A model generated the notes under the pieces. That model worked only from the letters and a program-made list of their open reading frames with translations, searched no databases and had not been told where the DNA came from. This document shows, piece by piece, positions 27,422 to 36,644 of a DNA stretch of 64,000 nt (position 1 is the first letter of the stretch; every line of letters begins with the position of its first letter). Source of the DNA: Litorimonas taeanensis. GTDB taxonomy: Bacteria; Pseudomonadota; Alphaproteobacteria; Caulobacterales; Maricaulaceae. The position numbers and the translations under genes are program-made. The stretch covers positions 62,001 through 126,000 of the forward strand of contig NZ_RBII01000002.1 of assembly GCF_003634015.1 (NCBI RefSeq), given 5' to 3'.

Positions 27422-28543
27422 TCACGCCCCGCGCAACTCCGCCGCCCGCTCTTCCACTGACCTTACGATATCGTCTATCATATCCTCATTATCCGTCTTC
27501 CCCGTCTTCTTCCCTGCGTGATACATCATGCCGTATCCTGCGCTGCCGCCTGTAAAACCGATATCGGTGAACATGGCTTCGCCGGGGCCGTTGACGACGC
27601 AGCCTATGATGGACAGCGAAATGGGTTCTGAGATATGGGCGAGTCTGTCTTCGAGAGTTTTGACGGTTTCGATGACGTTAAACCCTTGCCGCGCGCAGGA
27701 CGGGCAGGAAATAATATTGACCCCGCGTGTGCGCAGGCCGAGCGATTTTAGCATATCAAAGCCGACTTTGATTTCCTCCACCGGATCAGCGGACAGGCTG
27801 ACCCGTATCGTGTCGCCTATCCCCGCCCAGAGCAGGTTCCCCATACCGATAGAGGATTTAACCGTACCAATGCGCGTGCCGCCCGCCTCTGTAATGCCTA
27901 AGTGCAAGGGCGCGTCTGTGGCCTCGGCCAATTGGTGATAGGCCGCGACGGTCAAAAATATATCGGACGCTTTGACCGAGATTTTATAATCGTGGAAATT
28001 TTCATCATCGAGCATACGCGCATGCATCAGCGCGCTCTCGACCATAGCGTCGGGGCATGGCTCGCCATATTTTTCCAGCAATTCCCGCTCTAGGCTGCCA
28101 CCATTCACGCCGATACGGATAGAGCATCCATTGGCGCGCGCCGCGGCGACGACTTCGCGCACTCTGTCTTGGCCGCCAATATTGCCCGGATTAATGCGCA
28201 GGCAGGCCGCGCCGTTTTCCGCCGCCTCTATCCCGCGTTTATAATGGAAATGGATATCCGCCACGAGGGGGACTTGCACTTGGTCAACAATAGCGCGCAG
28301 GGCGGCGCTGCTGTCGGGGTCGGGCACAGAGACGCGGACGATATCGGCGCCTGCCTCTTGCAGGGCAAGGGTTTGGCCCACTGTGGCCTCTATGTCATGG
28401 GTCAGCGTATTCGTCATGGACTGCACGGCGATGGGGGCGTCGCCGCCAACCTCGACACTGCCGACGCGGATTTTACGCGATTTGCGCCGCTCTATTGTGC
28501 GCCAAGGGCGGATGGAATTTATGTCTTTGGGTGCTGCGCTCAT
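27422..28543 (-). CDS. ispG: 4-hydroxy-3-methylbut-2-en-1-yl diphosphate synthase
   Basis: A 373-residue Fe-S enzyme (GcpE) of the MEP isoprenoid pathway, reducing MEcPP to HMBPP. Landmarks are VAVQSMTNT-like [30 protein letters not shown], and the cluster ligands CPSCARQGF (two Cys) with [12 protein letters not shown] (third Cys and the Glu). The length is typical. Its product feeds ubiquinone and undecaprenol synthesis. A RodZ-like gene lies upstream on the same strand, 76 bases away, an order common in proteobacteria. Confidence 0.96.
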   Translation of the reverse strand: MSAAPKDINSIRPWRTIERRKSRKIRVGSVEVGGDAPIAVQSMTNTLTHDIEATVGQTLALQEAGADIVRVSVPDPDSSAALRAIVDQVQVPLVADIHFHYKRGIEAAENGAACLRINPGNIGGQDRVREVVAAARANGCSIRIGVNGGSLERELLEKYGEPCPDAMVESALMHARMLDDENFHDYKISVKASDIFLTVAAYHQLAEATDAPLHLGITEAGGTRIGTVKSSIGMGNLLWAGIGDTIRVSLSADPVEEIKVGFDMLKSLGLRTRGVNIISCPSCARQGFNVIETVKTLEDRLAHISEPISLSIIGCVVNGPGEAMFTDIGFTGGSAGYGMMYHAGKKTGKTDNEDMIDDIVRSVEERAAELRGA

Positions 28544-28619
28544 GAAACGCTATGTGCCACGACAGGATGACAGAATAAAGACGAAAAGGCGGGTGAAAGT
28601 AAGGCGGGCTGATATGGGC

Positions 28620-29321
28620 CTAACGCGGGAAAGGCACATCTTTGAGCGCTTGGCCCATTTCGCCCAGCGCGCCGAGGTTTTCCTTGCCGATATAAATATC
28701 AACCGCGCCCGCATCACGGACACTAAAAGTCAAATCGGAACCGCGAATAGCGCTATAGGTTTCGCCCGTCACAAATATGCGGCTGATGATAGTTTTGCCC
28801 TTACCATCTGTGACTTGCACCCAGCTGGGCGCGGACGCTTTCAACGTCACCAAATTAGGGTCAATCGGAGCCTCTTTCATCTGTGTGTCGGTTTGGCTGT
28901 CCACGCTCAACAAAGCGGGATTGGCCGCTTGGCTCGCCATTGTTCCGCCATACCAAACGCTCAACATGACAGCAAAGCCCAACACGCCCAGTGCAGGGAT
29001 AAAGCCGCGCGGCAATTTGATTTTATTCTTCGGTACAAAATGCGGGAGATGGCTCACGCATATATTCTCTGGCGCTGCAATCTCGGCCTTATATCGGGCC
29101 ACAGCTTCATCGGCATTCAGCCCCAAAAACTTGGCATAGCTTCGCACATAGCCCAGCACATAACCAATAGACGGCAAGGCATCCGCATTCAGCGTTTCTA
29201 TCGCTCTGATATAATCCACACGCAAATGGATGGCCTCAAAAACGTCTTGCGGCGTTAAGTCGAGGGCCATGCGCCTATCGCGCAGGACATGTCCAATATG
29301 TTCCGGTGATGCGTCCATCAT
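28620..29321 (-). CDS. RodZ-like helix-turn-helix / DUF4115 membrane protein
   Basis: A 233-residue protein with an N-terminal Xre-type helix-turn-helix (HIGHVLRDRRMALDLTPQDVFEAIHLRVDYIRAIE), a membrane helix at about 122-142 (FIPALGVLGFAVMLSVWYG) and a C-terminal DUF4115 beta-domain (WVQVTDGKGKTIISRIF, LTFSVRDAGAVDIYIG). RodZ links MreB filaments to the cell-wall machinery. The protein is shorter than enterobacterial RodZ but of normal alphaproteobacterial size. Tandem ATGs make the start ambiguous by one codon. A 20-base palindrome lies about 50 bases upstream. Confidence 0.88.
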   Translation of the reverse strand: MMDASPEHIGHVLRDRRMALDLTPQDVFEAIHLRVDYIRAIETLNADALPSIGYVLGYVRSYAKFLGLNADEAVARYKAEIAAPENICVSHLPHFVPKNKIKLPRGFIPALGVLGFAVMLSVWYGGTMASQAANPALLSVDSQTDTQMKEAPIDPNLVTLKASAPSWVQVTDGKGKTIISRIFVTGETYSAIRGSDLTFSVRDAGAVDIYIGKENLGALGEMGQALKDVPFPR

Positions 29322-29370
29322 TCTACTTTAGATAAATCTTCTCACGGCTTCGTTAACGCCTTGCGTAAAA

Positions 29371-29390
29371 ATATGAAAGGTCTTTCATAT
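29371..29390. promoter_or_regulatory. Palindromic operator candidate upstream of rodZ-like gene
   Basis: ATATGAAAG-GT-CTTTCATAT gives two perfect nine-base arms with a two-base spacer, 50 bases upstream of the RodZ-like start. The size and symmetry fit a dimeric transcription factor site. The regulator is not identifiable from this window. Confidence 0.4.
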
Positions 29391-29504
29391 AACAGGCGAG
29401 GCAAAATGCAGTTACACCCCCCATAAACGGCCTGTAACGGCAGGAAACTCAATAACTTAGTTAATAAAAGGTTCATAGGGGGAATGACAGAACGCCCGAA
29501 AGAG

Positions 29505-29527
29505 AGATGTCTTCAGAGACATCTTTT
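29505..29527 (+). terminator. Hairpin with short T-run, possible terminator
   Basis: AGATGTCT-TCAG-AGACATCT followed by TTT forms an eight-base stem with a tetraloop. It lies in the 331-base gap between the RodZ-like gene and dsbB and is not behind any recognised gene, so it might end a short unannotated transcript or be a 5' UTR element of dsbB. Otherwise the gap 29322-29652 shows nothing gene-like. Confidence 0.35.
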
Positions 29528-29652
29528 ATGAAAAATACATCTATGATGCCGTAATCTTGTGCAGCCTCCCTTAGGCAGCGCTGTATGCGATGCTGAGAAA
29601 GCTTACCAATCTGTCGCATGACATTTCTCTTTGACCTGATTATAGACAAGAT

Positions 29653-30165
29653 ATGAAAAACTCTGCCCTTCTTCGCTCGCCTTATGCTGCGCCGCTCTTT
29701 GCTCTTTTACTCTCAGGCGGCTTGCTGATTGGGGCGTGGGTTTCGCAATATGGCTTTGGTTATCATCCTTGCACAATGTGTTACTGGCAACGCCATGTGC
29801 ATAAGGCCGTGGTCGTGGTGGCATTGCTCGCGCTTTTAATGGTGCGGATGGGCCTGCCCATGCAAAAAACGCTCACCTATTTATTGGTGCTCTTGCTCTT
29901 GGGCAGTGCGGGTCTGGCTTTTTATCATTCAGGCGTCGAGTTTAAGTTATGGGCAGGGCCGCAAACGTGTTCTGGCGGCGGGGCAAATTTATCGCGATTT
30001 TCCACAGAGAACTTGCTTGACCAATTAGATCAAAAAATAAAACCGCCCTCTTGTGATGAAGCTGTCTGGATATTCCTTGGTCTTTCTATGGCGACATGGA
30101 ACGGGATTGCCTCACTATTCGGGGCAGGCGTCACAGCCTTTCTAGGGAGCCGCAAACATGACTAA
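29653..30165 (+). CDS. dsbB: Disulfide bond formation protein B
   Basis: A 170-residue inner-membrane protein with four helices. The first periplasmic loop carries the redox pair C40-TM-C43 (HPCTMCYWQR), and the second loop has C106 and C134, the full DsbB set that re-oxidises DsbA and passes electrons to ubiquinone. The start ATG at 29653 follows ACAAGAT and begins a normal N-terminus. coq7, needed for ubiquinone, overlaps its end by eight bases, so the two functions are co-expressed. Confidence 0.94.
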   Translation: MKNSALLRSPYAAPLFALLLSGGLLIGAWVSQYGFGYHPCTMCYWQRHVHKAVVVVALLALLMVRMGLPMQKTLTYLLVLLLLGSAGLAFYHSGVEFKLWAGPQTCSGGGANLSRFSTENLLDQLDQKIKPPSCDEAVWIFLGLSMATWNGIASLFGAGVTAFLGSRKHD

Positions 30166-30697
30166 GGCCAAGACTAAAAACCCCCGCATTGCTGAAATGC
30201 TCCGTGTTGACCATGCCGGTGAATATGCCGCTGTAGCCATTTATAAAGGGCAAAAAGCCGTGTTTGGCGCGAACCCAAAAACACAGCACATGGCCGTTCA
30301 ATTGCAAGACATGCAAGACGAAGAACAAAAACACTTGGATGCGTTTGATAAATTACTTGTCGAAAGAGAGGTGCGCCCCACCGCCATGACGCCAATTTGG
30401 AATGTCGCCGGCTATGGCCTCGGTGTTGTGACAGCGCTGATGGGCGAGAAAGCCGCCCACGCCTGTACCGAGGCTGTCGAAACTGTGATTGAACAACATT
30501 ATGACGCGCAATCCAAAGAGATTGCTGAGGAAGAGCCAGAGCTGTCTGCAACCTTCCGAGAATTTCGCGAAGATGAACTTCACCACCGCGATATTGCCCT
30601 CGAAGGCGGCGCAAAAGAAGCGCCCGCTTACGGTCTTTTATCTGGCATTATTCGCGCAGGCTGCCTCGCCGCGATACGGATTACTGAAAAAGTCTAA
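30158..30697 (+). CDS. coq7: Demethoxyubiquinone hydroxylase Coq7
   Basis: A 179-residue di-iron carboxylate enzyme of ubiquinone synthesis. The ferritin-like metal ligands are visible: DHAGEYAAVAIY, EEQKHLDAF, then HACTEAVETVIEQHY and FREDELHHRDIALE, giving the expected E and ExxH sets. The length matches bacterial Coq7. It overlaps dsbB by eight bases and the pair is probably one transcript. Confidence 0.95.
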   Translation: MTKAKTKNPRIAEMLRVDHAGEYAAVAIYKGQKAVFGANPKTQHMAVQLQDMQDEEQKHLDAFDKLLVEREVRPTAMTPIWNVAGYGLGVVTALMGEKAAHACTEAVETVIEQHYDAQSKEIAEEEPELSATFREFREDELHHRDIALEGGAKEAPAYGLLSGIIRAGCLAAIRITEKV

Positions 30698-30743
30698 CCT
30701 TCGGGCTCTCAACACATTCAAGGGCTATCGAGGGAATGGGTAT

Positions 30744-31238
30744 TTAACGCTTGAGGGTAATGCCGCACCAAGGGCAATTGGAAATCGGAACATAGGCCCG
30801 ACCGCCATCGCGAATGGGTAATCCATATTCCCCTGCCCCAGTTTGCACGAGCATAGTGTCTGAACACTCCCAAGCTGTTTCATGTGCCTCGCAATCATGT
30901 TGCACGTGATAGGCGATATGAACACAGGGATAATTTCGCCAATCAATGCCTTTTGCCTCCAAGCCCTTTTGCTTCATGACATCATTACAGTCTTGGCAAT
31001 TTTGGAAATGCACTCTACAGGCCTCCTCCAAAATTTCAGGGGTTTTGGAATATAAAGGCCACTCCGCAATATGATCGCGAAAAACATCACAGGAAATTTG
31101 GCAATTCGGGCAGTTATGCAAATGGTCTTGTGCCTGACCTAAAAGTGCTTCGCCAATGTAATCACCCTGACGTTCAGCCTTAATCGCCATTTGATAGTCT
31201 TTGCAATCAATGGCGGCATATTTAATTGCGTCGTCCAT
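30744..31238 (-). CDS. Cysteine-rich protein with DUF6980-like C-terminal domain
   Basis: A 164-residue protein with many Cys and His residues. The N-terminal half has HLHNCPNCQISCDVF and HFQNCQDC, resembling zinc-finger HC-type clusters. The C-terminal half reads YPCVHIAYHVQHDCEAH, WECSDTMLV, GLPIRDGGRAYVPI, NCPWCGITL, the pattern I associate with DUF6980. It probably binds zinc in the cytoplasm; its role is unknown. It stands alone between coq7 (convergent) and a glycine-zipper lipoprotein (divergent). Confidence 0.72.
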   Translation of the reverse strand: MDDAIKYAAIDCKDYQMAIKAERQGDYIGEALLGQAQDHLHNCPNCQISCDVFRDHIAEWPLYSKTPEILEEACRVHFQNCQDCNDVMKQKGLEAKGIDWRNYPCVHIAYHVQHDCEAHETAWECSDTMLVQTGAGEYGLPIRDGGRAYVPISNCPWCGITLKR

Positions 31239-31380
31239 CCCATTACTTCCATTAGGCCGCTCAGTCTTTCTCGACCTAACGGTTATTTAATTCCAAAATC
31301 TGTATTGCCTTATTTCATATAGGGCGTGGAGTCATTAACACTCTAAAGAATAGAGAGGCCTATTCCCGTGAGGACCCCAT

Positions 31381-31764
31381 ATGAAACATTCATCCCTTGT
31401 CGCGCTCAGCGCGCTTTCCCTGTTGGGCTTATCAGCCTGCGCCACAGGCGGCGCCGCACATAACCCGATAATCGACGGCCCCAAAGATGCCGTCTATCAC
31501 GAAGACCTCGCCGCATGCCGAAGCTATGCCGAGGAACGGCGTTATGATAATTCAGATGTGCGAACCCAAGCGCTTATCGGGGCCGGCATTGGCGGCGTTT
31601 TGGGATTACTGGATGCTCACCATGCTGATGAAGGTGACTTTTTCACCGGCGCCATAATTGGCGGGCTTATAGGGGGCGGATCCGAAGCCTTAGAGACTCG
31701 GGGCCAAAGACGTGACATTTTGCTGAATTGTTTGGCGGGTCGCGGCCATAATGTCTTAGGTTAA
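31381..31764 (+). CDS. Glycine-zipper lipoprotein
   Basis: A 127-residue lipoprotein with signal MKHSSLVALSALSLLGLSAC, lipobox LSAC. The mature part has a conserved ACRSYAEER helix and two Gly-rich segments, IGAGIGGVLGLL and GAIIGGLIGGG, typical of membrane-inserting glycine zippers. It ends with a further Cys (NCLAGRGHNVLG). It is likely an outer-membrane lipoprotein. A strong bidirectional terminator follows at 31810. Confidence 0.8.
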   Translation: MKHSSLVALSALSLLGLSACATGGAAHNPIIDGPKDAVYHEDLAACRSYAEERRYDNSDVRTQALIGAGIGGVLGLLDAHHADEGDFFTGAIIGGLIGGGSEALETRGQRRDILLNCLAGRGHNVLG

Positions 31765-31809
31765 ACCTGCAAATTAAACTAAACGGCTTTCAAGCCGCCC
31801 AAACAAATA

Positions 31810-31831
31810 AACCCGCCAAAGGGCGGGTTTT
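31810..31831. terminator. Bidirectional terminator
   Basis: AACCCGCC-AAAG-GGCGGGTT with a T-run on the right and A-rich sequence on the left. It sits between the convergent glycine-zipper and entericidin-like genes and can serve both. Confidence 0.8.
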
Positions 31832-31841
31832 GATGCTTAAA

Positions 31842-31985
31842 TCAATTTCTTGTCACTTCTTCGGCTTTATCGCCAGCGCTCTCAAGGTCTTGGCCAACGC
31901 CTTCAACAGTATTACAGGCCGTTAGGGAAAAAGCGCCGAGCGCCACCAAAGTCGCTAAAAAATTCTTTGCGTTTAAATGTTCCAT
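31842..31985 (-). CDS. Entericidin-like small lipoprotein
   Basis: A 47-residue lipoprotein beginning MEHLNAKNFLATLVAL, with lipobox LTAC at Cys24, then NTVEGVGQDLESAGDKAEE, the entericidin A/B pattern. Entericidins are small outer-membrane lipoproteins, first described as a stress-linked antidote/toxin pair; a single copy is usual in alphaproteobacteria. GGAG lies eight bases before the ATG. It ends just beyond the shared terminator at 31810-31831. Confidence 0.88.
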   Translation of the reverse strand: MEHLNAKNFLATLVALGAFSLTACNTVEGVGQDLESAGDKAEEVTRN

Positions 31986-32051
31986 TTTTATATCTCCATG
32001 AAAACAATACCCAATAAACGCCCTTTCAATTCTTAGGTTCCCATTTATTTT

Positions 32052-33188
32052 CTAAATATGAGGGATAATAGGCACGGTTAAATCCAAACCATACCCGCCT
32101 TCAACGGGGCCTTTCTCCATAATACCGCCGATTTGGGATGCTGACGCCTCCATGAGCTTTAGCCCTAATCCCTCTACAGAATTGCCGCCATCCTCTCTAT
32201 CATCGCTGGTTCCGCCAATGCCATTATCACGGCAATTGACAATTAATTGCCCTTCACTATCCCGCTTAATTGAGAATGAGATTTCACCTTCCCGTCCCTC
32301 TGGAAAGGCGTGTTTGATTGAATTCGCAGAGAATTCACTGATAATAACACCAATGGCTGTCGCTTGATGCGAGGGCACCGTCATTTGAGTGCATTCCATA
32401 TTGTGGGTGATTTGCTTTGGCGAAGATTGTTCCAGCAATCGATTCACCTTTTTTAAAAATGTATCTAACTTGACCGATTCAATTTCATCGGTTTGGTAGA
32501 GTTCTTCATGTAGCAGAGCGATTGATTCCACGCGCCTTTTAATGGCGCGAAAGGCCTCTCTTCCCATAGGGCTTAGATTTCTGTCCGTATCCGCTTTTGA
32601 TGCATATAATCGGATAAGAGAAATGACAGATTGCAATGAGTTTTTGACGCGATGATCCATTTCATCATGTAAAATCTGTTGGTTATAAATATGCCGATTT
32701 AATTCGATTAAGGTGACAACTTGAGACGCCATAACCTTGAGCAGTTTTTGCTCAATCGGAGAGAATTCTCTGGGCTTGTAATCAAGAATACAAAGTGACC
32801 CTAGCGGATTATTTTTCTCATCAAATAAAGGCATGCCCGCATAAAATCGAAAAGGCTTCCCCTCCATATATTCATTCGTACATAAAGGATTGTCGCGCGT
32901 TCTCTCATCTTCCCATGTATCGGGGACGATGAATATTTCAGACTGTAATATGGCATGCGCACAAATTGATTGGTCTCTTGGTGTTTCGCAAATCTCTAAA
33001 CCATGATTAGATTTGAACCACTGCCGGTTCTTATCGACCAAGCTGACGAGAACGACGGGCGCCTTACAAAATTCAGAAATATATTCTGTTATCGCATCAA
33101 AACGCGGGTCTGGTGGCGTGTCAAGAATATGCGACGCACGTAGCGCCTCTATCCGCACATCTTCCCAAGGAAGGAGATCTGCCTTCAT
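32052..33188 (-). CDS. GAF-domain HisKA_2 sensor histidine kinase
   Basis: A 378-residue cytoplasmic kinase. A GAF domain (about residues 25-160, with the family pattern PPDPRFDAIT, CETPRDQSICAHAI and YAGMPLFDEKNNPLGSLCILD) precedes a HisKA_2 helix with phospho-acceptor H179 (DEMDHRVKNSLQ) and a HATPase (EFSANSIKHAFP, DNGIGG, GLGLKLM). Such kinases often act in general stress or light signalling in alphaproteobacteria. The ATG at 33188 is chosen because GGGA lies five to six bases upstream; an in-frame GTG at 33206 exists. No response regulator is adjacent. Confidence 0.88.
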   Translation of the reverse strand: MKADLLPWEDVRIEALRASHILDTPPDPRFDAITEYISEFCKAPVVLVSLVDKNRQWFKSNHGLEICETPRDQSICAHAILQSEIFIVPDTWEDERTRDNPLCTNEYMEGKPFRFYAGMPLFDEKNNPLGSLCILDYKPREFSPIEQKLLKVMASQVVTLIELNRHIYNQQILHDEMDHRVKNSLQSVISLIRLYASKADTDRNLSPMGREAFRAIKRRVESIALLHEELYQTDEIESVKLDTFLKKVNRLLEQSSPKQITHNMECTQMTVPSHQATAIGVIISEFSANSIKHAFPEGREGEISFSIKRDSEGQLIVNCRDNGIGGTSDDREDGGNSVEGLGLKLMEASASQIGGIMEKGPVEGGYGLDLTVPIIPHI

Positions 33189-33439
33189 AATATTCCCATT
33201 CGCCACTGCCTTGTATTATTAACATAACTTAAGCTAGACGATTAAAAAGATAAAGACTCAGGCTCACTTAAATATTTTGGGTAAAGTCACAGTGACCTTA
33301 ACACAGAAAATAAAAGGATTTCGTTCGTTTAAACTGTTAGAGATTTATAGCGCGACCCATTAAACCCAGTGTATTCAAAGCCTGCATATGCCGCGCATTT
33401 GAGAGTTTTGAATAATTAACACGAATGAGACAAAAGAAT

Positions 33440-34273
33440 ATGACCTTAACCCATCTATCTGAATGGACATCTTTTGGCGGGACACTCTCTGTCTATGAGC
33501 ATGAAAGTGTCATAACGCGCACGCCTATGACTTTTGCTGTTTACACCCCCAAAGGCGAAGGCCCTTTTCCTGTCTTATGGTACTTATCTGGCCTGACCTG
33601 CACATGGGCAAATGTCATGGAAAAGGCAGGGCTGCAAAGGATGGCAGCCGAGCTTGGCTTAATGATTATCGCCCCAGACACGTCTCCGCGCGGTGATGAA
33701 GTCCCTAATGATACGAGTTATGATTTGGGCCAAGGCGCTGGGTTTTACCTCTCCGCAACACAAGCCCCCTGGGCAGAGCATTACCATATGGACCGCTATA
33801 TCACAGAAGAGCTAACCCAAATCATTGCGGATAATTTCCAATCGGATATGTCGCGCCAAGGGATTACAGGGCACAGCATGGGCGGCCACGGGGCGATTAC
33901 GCTCCACCTTAAAAACCCGGAACAGTTTAAATCTTGTTCCGCTTTTTCGCCGATAACCTCACCCTCACGCGTCCCTTGGGGCCAAAAAGCTTTCACCGCT
34001 TATTTAGGGAAAGATGAAACAATATGGAAAGCTTATGACGCGAGCGCTCTGGTTAAGTCTGGGCACACATCTAGCGCGCATATTTTAATTGATACAGGTA
34101 CGGCCGATAACTTCCGCGAGGAACAATTAAAACCTGAACTCTTTGTGCAGGCCTGTGAGGCATCTGAGCAAAAGCTCACATCACGTCTGCAAGACGGCTA
34201 TGATCACAGCTATTATTTTGTCGCAAGTTTCATCGAAGACCATTTGCGCTGGCATGCCGAGGCTTTGGGTTAG
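33440..34273 (+). CDS. fghA: S-formylglutathione hydrolase
   Basis: A 277-residue alpha/beta hydrolase that hydrolyses S-formylglutathione to formate and glutathione in formaldehyde detoxification. The triad is visible: S146 in GHSMGGHG, D223 in DTGTADNF and H256 in YDHSYYF. The segment LSGLTCTWANVMEKAG is typical. An ATG at 33425 is also in frame; 33440 gives the family-standard length. No formaldehyde dehydrogenase gene is next to it in this window. Confidence 0.93.
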   Translation: MTLTHLSEWTSFGGTLSVYEHESVITRTPMTFAVYTPKGEGPFPVLWYLSGLTCTWANVMEKAGLQRMAAELGLMIIAPDTSPRGDEVPNDTSYDLGQGAGFYLSATQAPWAEHYHMDRYITEELTQIIADNFQSDMSRQGITGHSMGGHGAITLHLKNPEQFKSCSAFSPITSPSRVPWGQKAFTAYLGKDETIWKAYDASALVKSGHTSSAHILIDTGTADNFREEQLKPELFVQACEASEQKLTSRLQDGYDHSYYFVASFIEDHLRWHAEALG

Positions 34274-34318
34274 CAGCTGAGTCAGCCCAAATAGCAGCGC
34301 TATATATACGCCTATAAA

Positions 34319-34340
34319 AAAAGGAGCCGAAGCTCCTTTT
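34319..34340. terminator. Bidirectional terminator
   Basis: AAAAGGAGC-CGAA-GCTCCTTTT lies between the convergent fghA and prolyl oligopeptidase genes and works in either direction. Confidence 0.85.
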
Positions 34341-34363
34341 AAATCTTATACTATAGAATGGCT

Positions 34364-36553
34364 TTACTCGCCGTCTTTAAGCTTTTGCATCAAATATACA
34401 TGTTGCAAGGCCAGACGTTTCGCCGTTTCTTTCAAATTCGCCGCCGCAGAATGACCGCCATCAATATTTTCGTAATAGAGGAAATCATGACCTTGGTCTT
34501 CCATCCGCTTTGCCGCTTTGCGGGCATGTGCAGGATGAACACGATCATCTTTGGTCGATGTAATAAAGAACACTTCGGGGTAGTCCCCTTCTGGCGCAAT
34601 ATTATGATATGGCGAAATAGAGCGTAGGAATTTGCCTTCGACAGCATCTTCTGGATTACCATACTCACCCATCCATGACGCACCAGCCAAGAGTGTGTGG
34701 AAACGCATCATATCAAGCAATGGCACGGCAACAATGGCTGCATTGAACAAGTCAGGGCGCTGTGTGTACATCACACCCGTCAGCAAACCGCCATTCGACC
34801 CACCTTCGACACCTAAATGCGCCGGTGAAGTTATGTCTTTGGCAATCAAATCTTCGGCAACTGAGATAAAGTCATCATAGATACGTTGACGATTAGTTTT
34901 CAAACCGGCTTGGTGCCATTTCGGACCATATTCTCCGCCGCCGCGAATATTTGCCAATACATAAACGCCGCCGCGTTCTAGCCAAAGCTTACCACGCGTG
35001 GCGCTATAGCTTGGATTCAAAGAGATTTCGAAGCCGCCATAACCATAGAGCAAAGTCGGGTTCGTGCCGTCCATTTTCGTCTCTTTATTACGGACAACAA
35101 AATAAGGGACTTTCGTTCCATCTGTTGACGTAGCAAAGAATTGCTCGGCCACCATATTCGACGCATCAAACCATGATGGCAGGGATTTAGCCTCAGCCTT
35201 TTCCATCGTGTTTGTATTAAATGTCCATAGCGTGTCGGGGGTCAGAAAGCTCTCAGTGCTGATGAAAGCCACATCTTCTTTGTCATTCGTCGCCCCAATA
35301 TTGACAGAGCCATTCGCCGGGAAATCTAGCGTTTCACTCGTCCATTCTTTGCCGTCCCAATCAAAAGCATAAGCCGTTCCAGCAACATCGCGAGACACGC
35401 TCATGAGGACTTTTGATTTTGTAGCGCCGTAACCATTCAGCGAAGATTTCTCATCAGGGCTGAACACCAAATTTACATCTTTGATTTCGCCGTCGGCCAT
35501 AAAGTCATCAATAGAGAAACTGACCAAGTCACCTGATTTAAATCCGCGCCAATCTTCGTTTAGAGACAAAAGCACTTGGCCTTTAAATTCGCTGCCTAAG
35601 TTTGACTTCTGTGGAATAGGGAATTTCACAGGCGAGCCAATTTTGCCATCTTTAACGGGGACCCAGAATGTCTCTGAATCATAAAAGGTGACAGAACGCG
35701 ATACAACAATTTCGCGGCGGCCATCAGAGAGCTCAAAAACGCCGGGCCAATAACCCACATCAGTTTTCTCTCCGCGGCCCAATTCTATGGCCTCTGATAG
35801 AGGTGTCCCGCGTTTCCATAATTTTGCAATCATGGGGTAGCCTGAATCTGTCATCGTGCCTTCACCGAAATCGACACCGATAACCAAGCTATCTTCATCA
35901 AGCCACGACGTCGTGCCTTTGCTTTCTTCGGTCACAAATCCGCCCTCTACGAATTCGCCCGTATCGGCATTAAATTCGCGGCGAATAACGGCGTCTTTAC
36001 CGCCATCAGAAAGGCTTACCATACATTTTGTATAATCAGGCCCCAAGCAATCATTGCCTTTATAGACCCAGTTTTTATCTTCAGCCTTGGCGAGCGCATC
36101 AAAATCTAACACCGTTGCCCAAACCGTATTATCGCCGAGATAGCTGTCCAAAGTTGATTTGCGCCAGATGCCGCGCACATGATCAGCATCTTGCCAGAAA
36201 TTATGCACCTCTCCGCCGCGATAAGACACATAAGGAATCTTATCTTTTGAGTTTAATATTTCGAGAGCTTCTGCCTGCATGGGCTCAAAACGCGGATCGG
36301 CCATTAAGCGGTCAAGGGTTGATTGATTCCAAGCTTTCACTTCGGCAAGCGCTTTTTCGCCTAAGACTTCTTCCAGATAAAGATGGTCTGCATCTGTCTG
36401 ACCTGGCGTTTCGTAATTTATCATTGTGTAGGCTTTATCTTTCATCTTATTGGCCGCGTTTTCGGCTGTTTCATCCAAGCTGTTACCGCTGCAAGCTGTA
36501 AGCAGGAATGCTGCCCCTGCGAGCAGGCTAGTTTTTAGTTTTGACAATTGCAT
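34364..36553 (-). CDS. Prolyl oligopeptidase family (S9A) lipoprotein
   Basis: A 729-residue serine peptidase with a lipoprotein signal ending LLTAC. The N-terminal beta-propeller covers most of the protein; the C-terminal hydrolase domain has the nucleophile in GVEGGSNGGLL, the Asp in TSTKDDRVHPAHARK and the His in DGGHSAA. It should cleave proline-containing peptides in the periplasm or at the outer membrane. The ATG at 36553 is preferred over 36559 because AGGGAG is then six bases upstream. It is divergent from dapF. Confidence 0.92.
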   Translation of the reverse strand: MQLSKLKTSLLAGAAFLLTACSGNSLDETAENAANKMKDKAYTMINYETPGQTDADHLYLEEVLGEKALAEVKAWNQSTLDRLMADPRFEPMQAEALEILNSKDKIPYVSYRGGEVHNFWQDADHVRGIWRKSTLDSYLGDNTVWATVLDFDALAKAEDKNWVYKGNDCLGPDYTKCMVSLSDGGKDAVIRREFNADTGEFVEGGFVTEESKGTTSWLDEDSLVIGVDFGEGTMTDSGYPMIAKLWKRGTPLSEAIELGRGEKTDVGYWPGVFELSDGRREIVVSRSVTFYDSETFWVPVKDGKIGSPVKFPIPQKSNLGSEFKGQVLLSLNEDWRGFKSGDLVSFSIDDFMADGEIKDVNLVFSPDEKSSLNGYGATKSKVLMSVSRDVAGTAYAFDWDGKEWTSETLDFPANGSVNIGATNDKEDVAFISTESFLTPDTLWTFNTNTMEKAEAKSLPSWFDASNMVAEQFFATSTDGTKVPYFVVRNKETKMDGTNPTLLYGYGGFEISLNPSYSATRGKLWLERGGVYVLANIRGGGEYGPKWHQAGLKTNRQRIYDDFISVAEDLIAKDITSPAHLGVEGGSNGGLLTGVMYTQRPDLFNAAIVAVPLLDMMRFHTLLAGASWMGEYGNPEDAVEGKFLRSISPYHNIAPEGDYPEVFFITSTKDDRVHPAHARKAAKRMEDQGHDFLYYENIDGGHSAAANLKETAKRLALQHVYLMQKLKDGE

Positions 36554-36644
36554 TGTCATCTCCCTTTTCTATTCATTGGCCTCTTTTGGCATTTTTACAG
36601 CCTTGAGCAAAGCGGAGTTTGCGCCTCGCTGTCAGGCACCCTAT

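Noticed and set aside
28383-29258. 291-codon frame on the plus strand opposite ispG and the RodZ-like gene
   Set aside because: It lies wholly antisense to two well-supported genes and has no protein-like features.
36028-36501. 157-codon frame antisense to the prolyl oligopeptidase gene
   Set aside because: Shadow frame; the opposite strand encodes a complete enzyme.
36450-36644. Long N-terminal extension of dapF
   Set aside because: It would overlap the divergent peptidase gene and has no DapF similarity; ATG 36645 gives the normal length.
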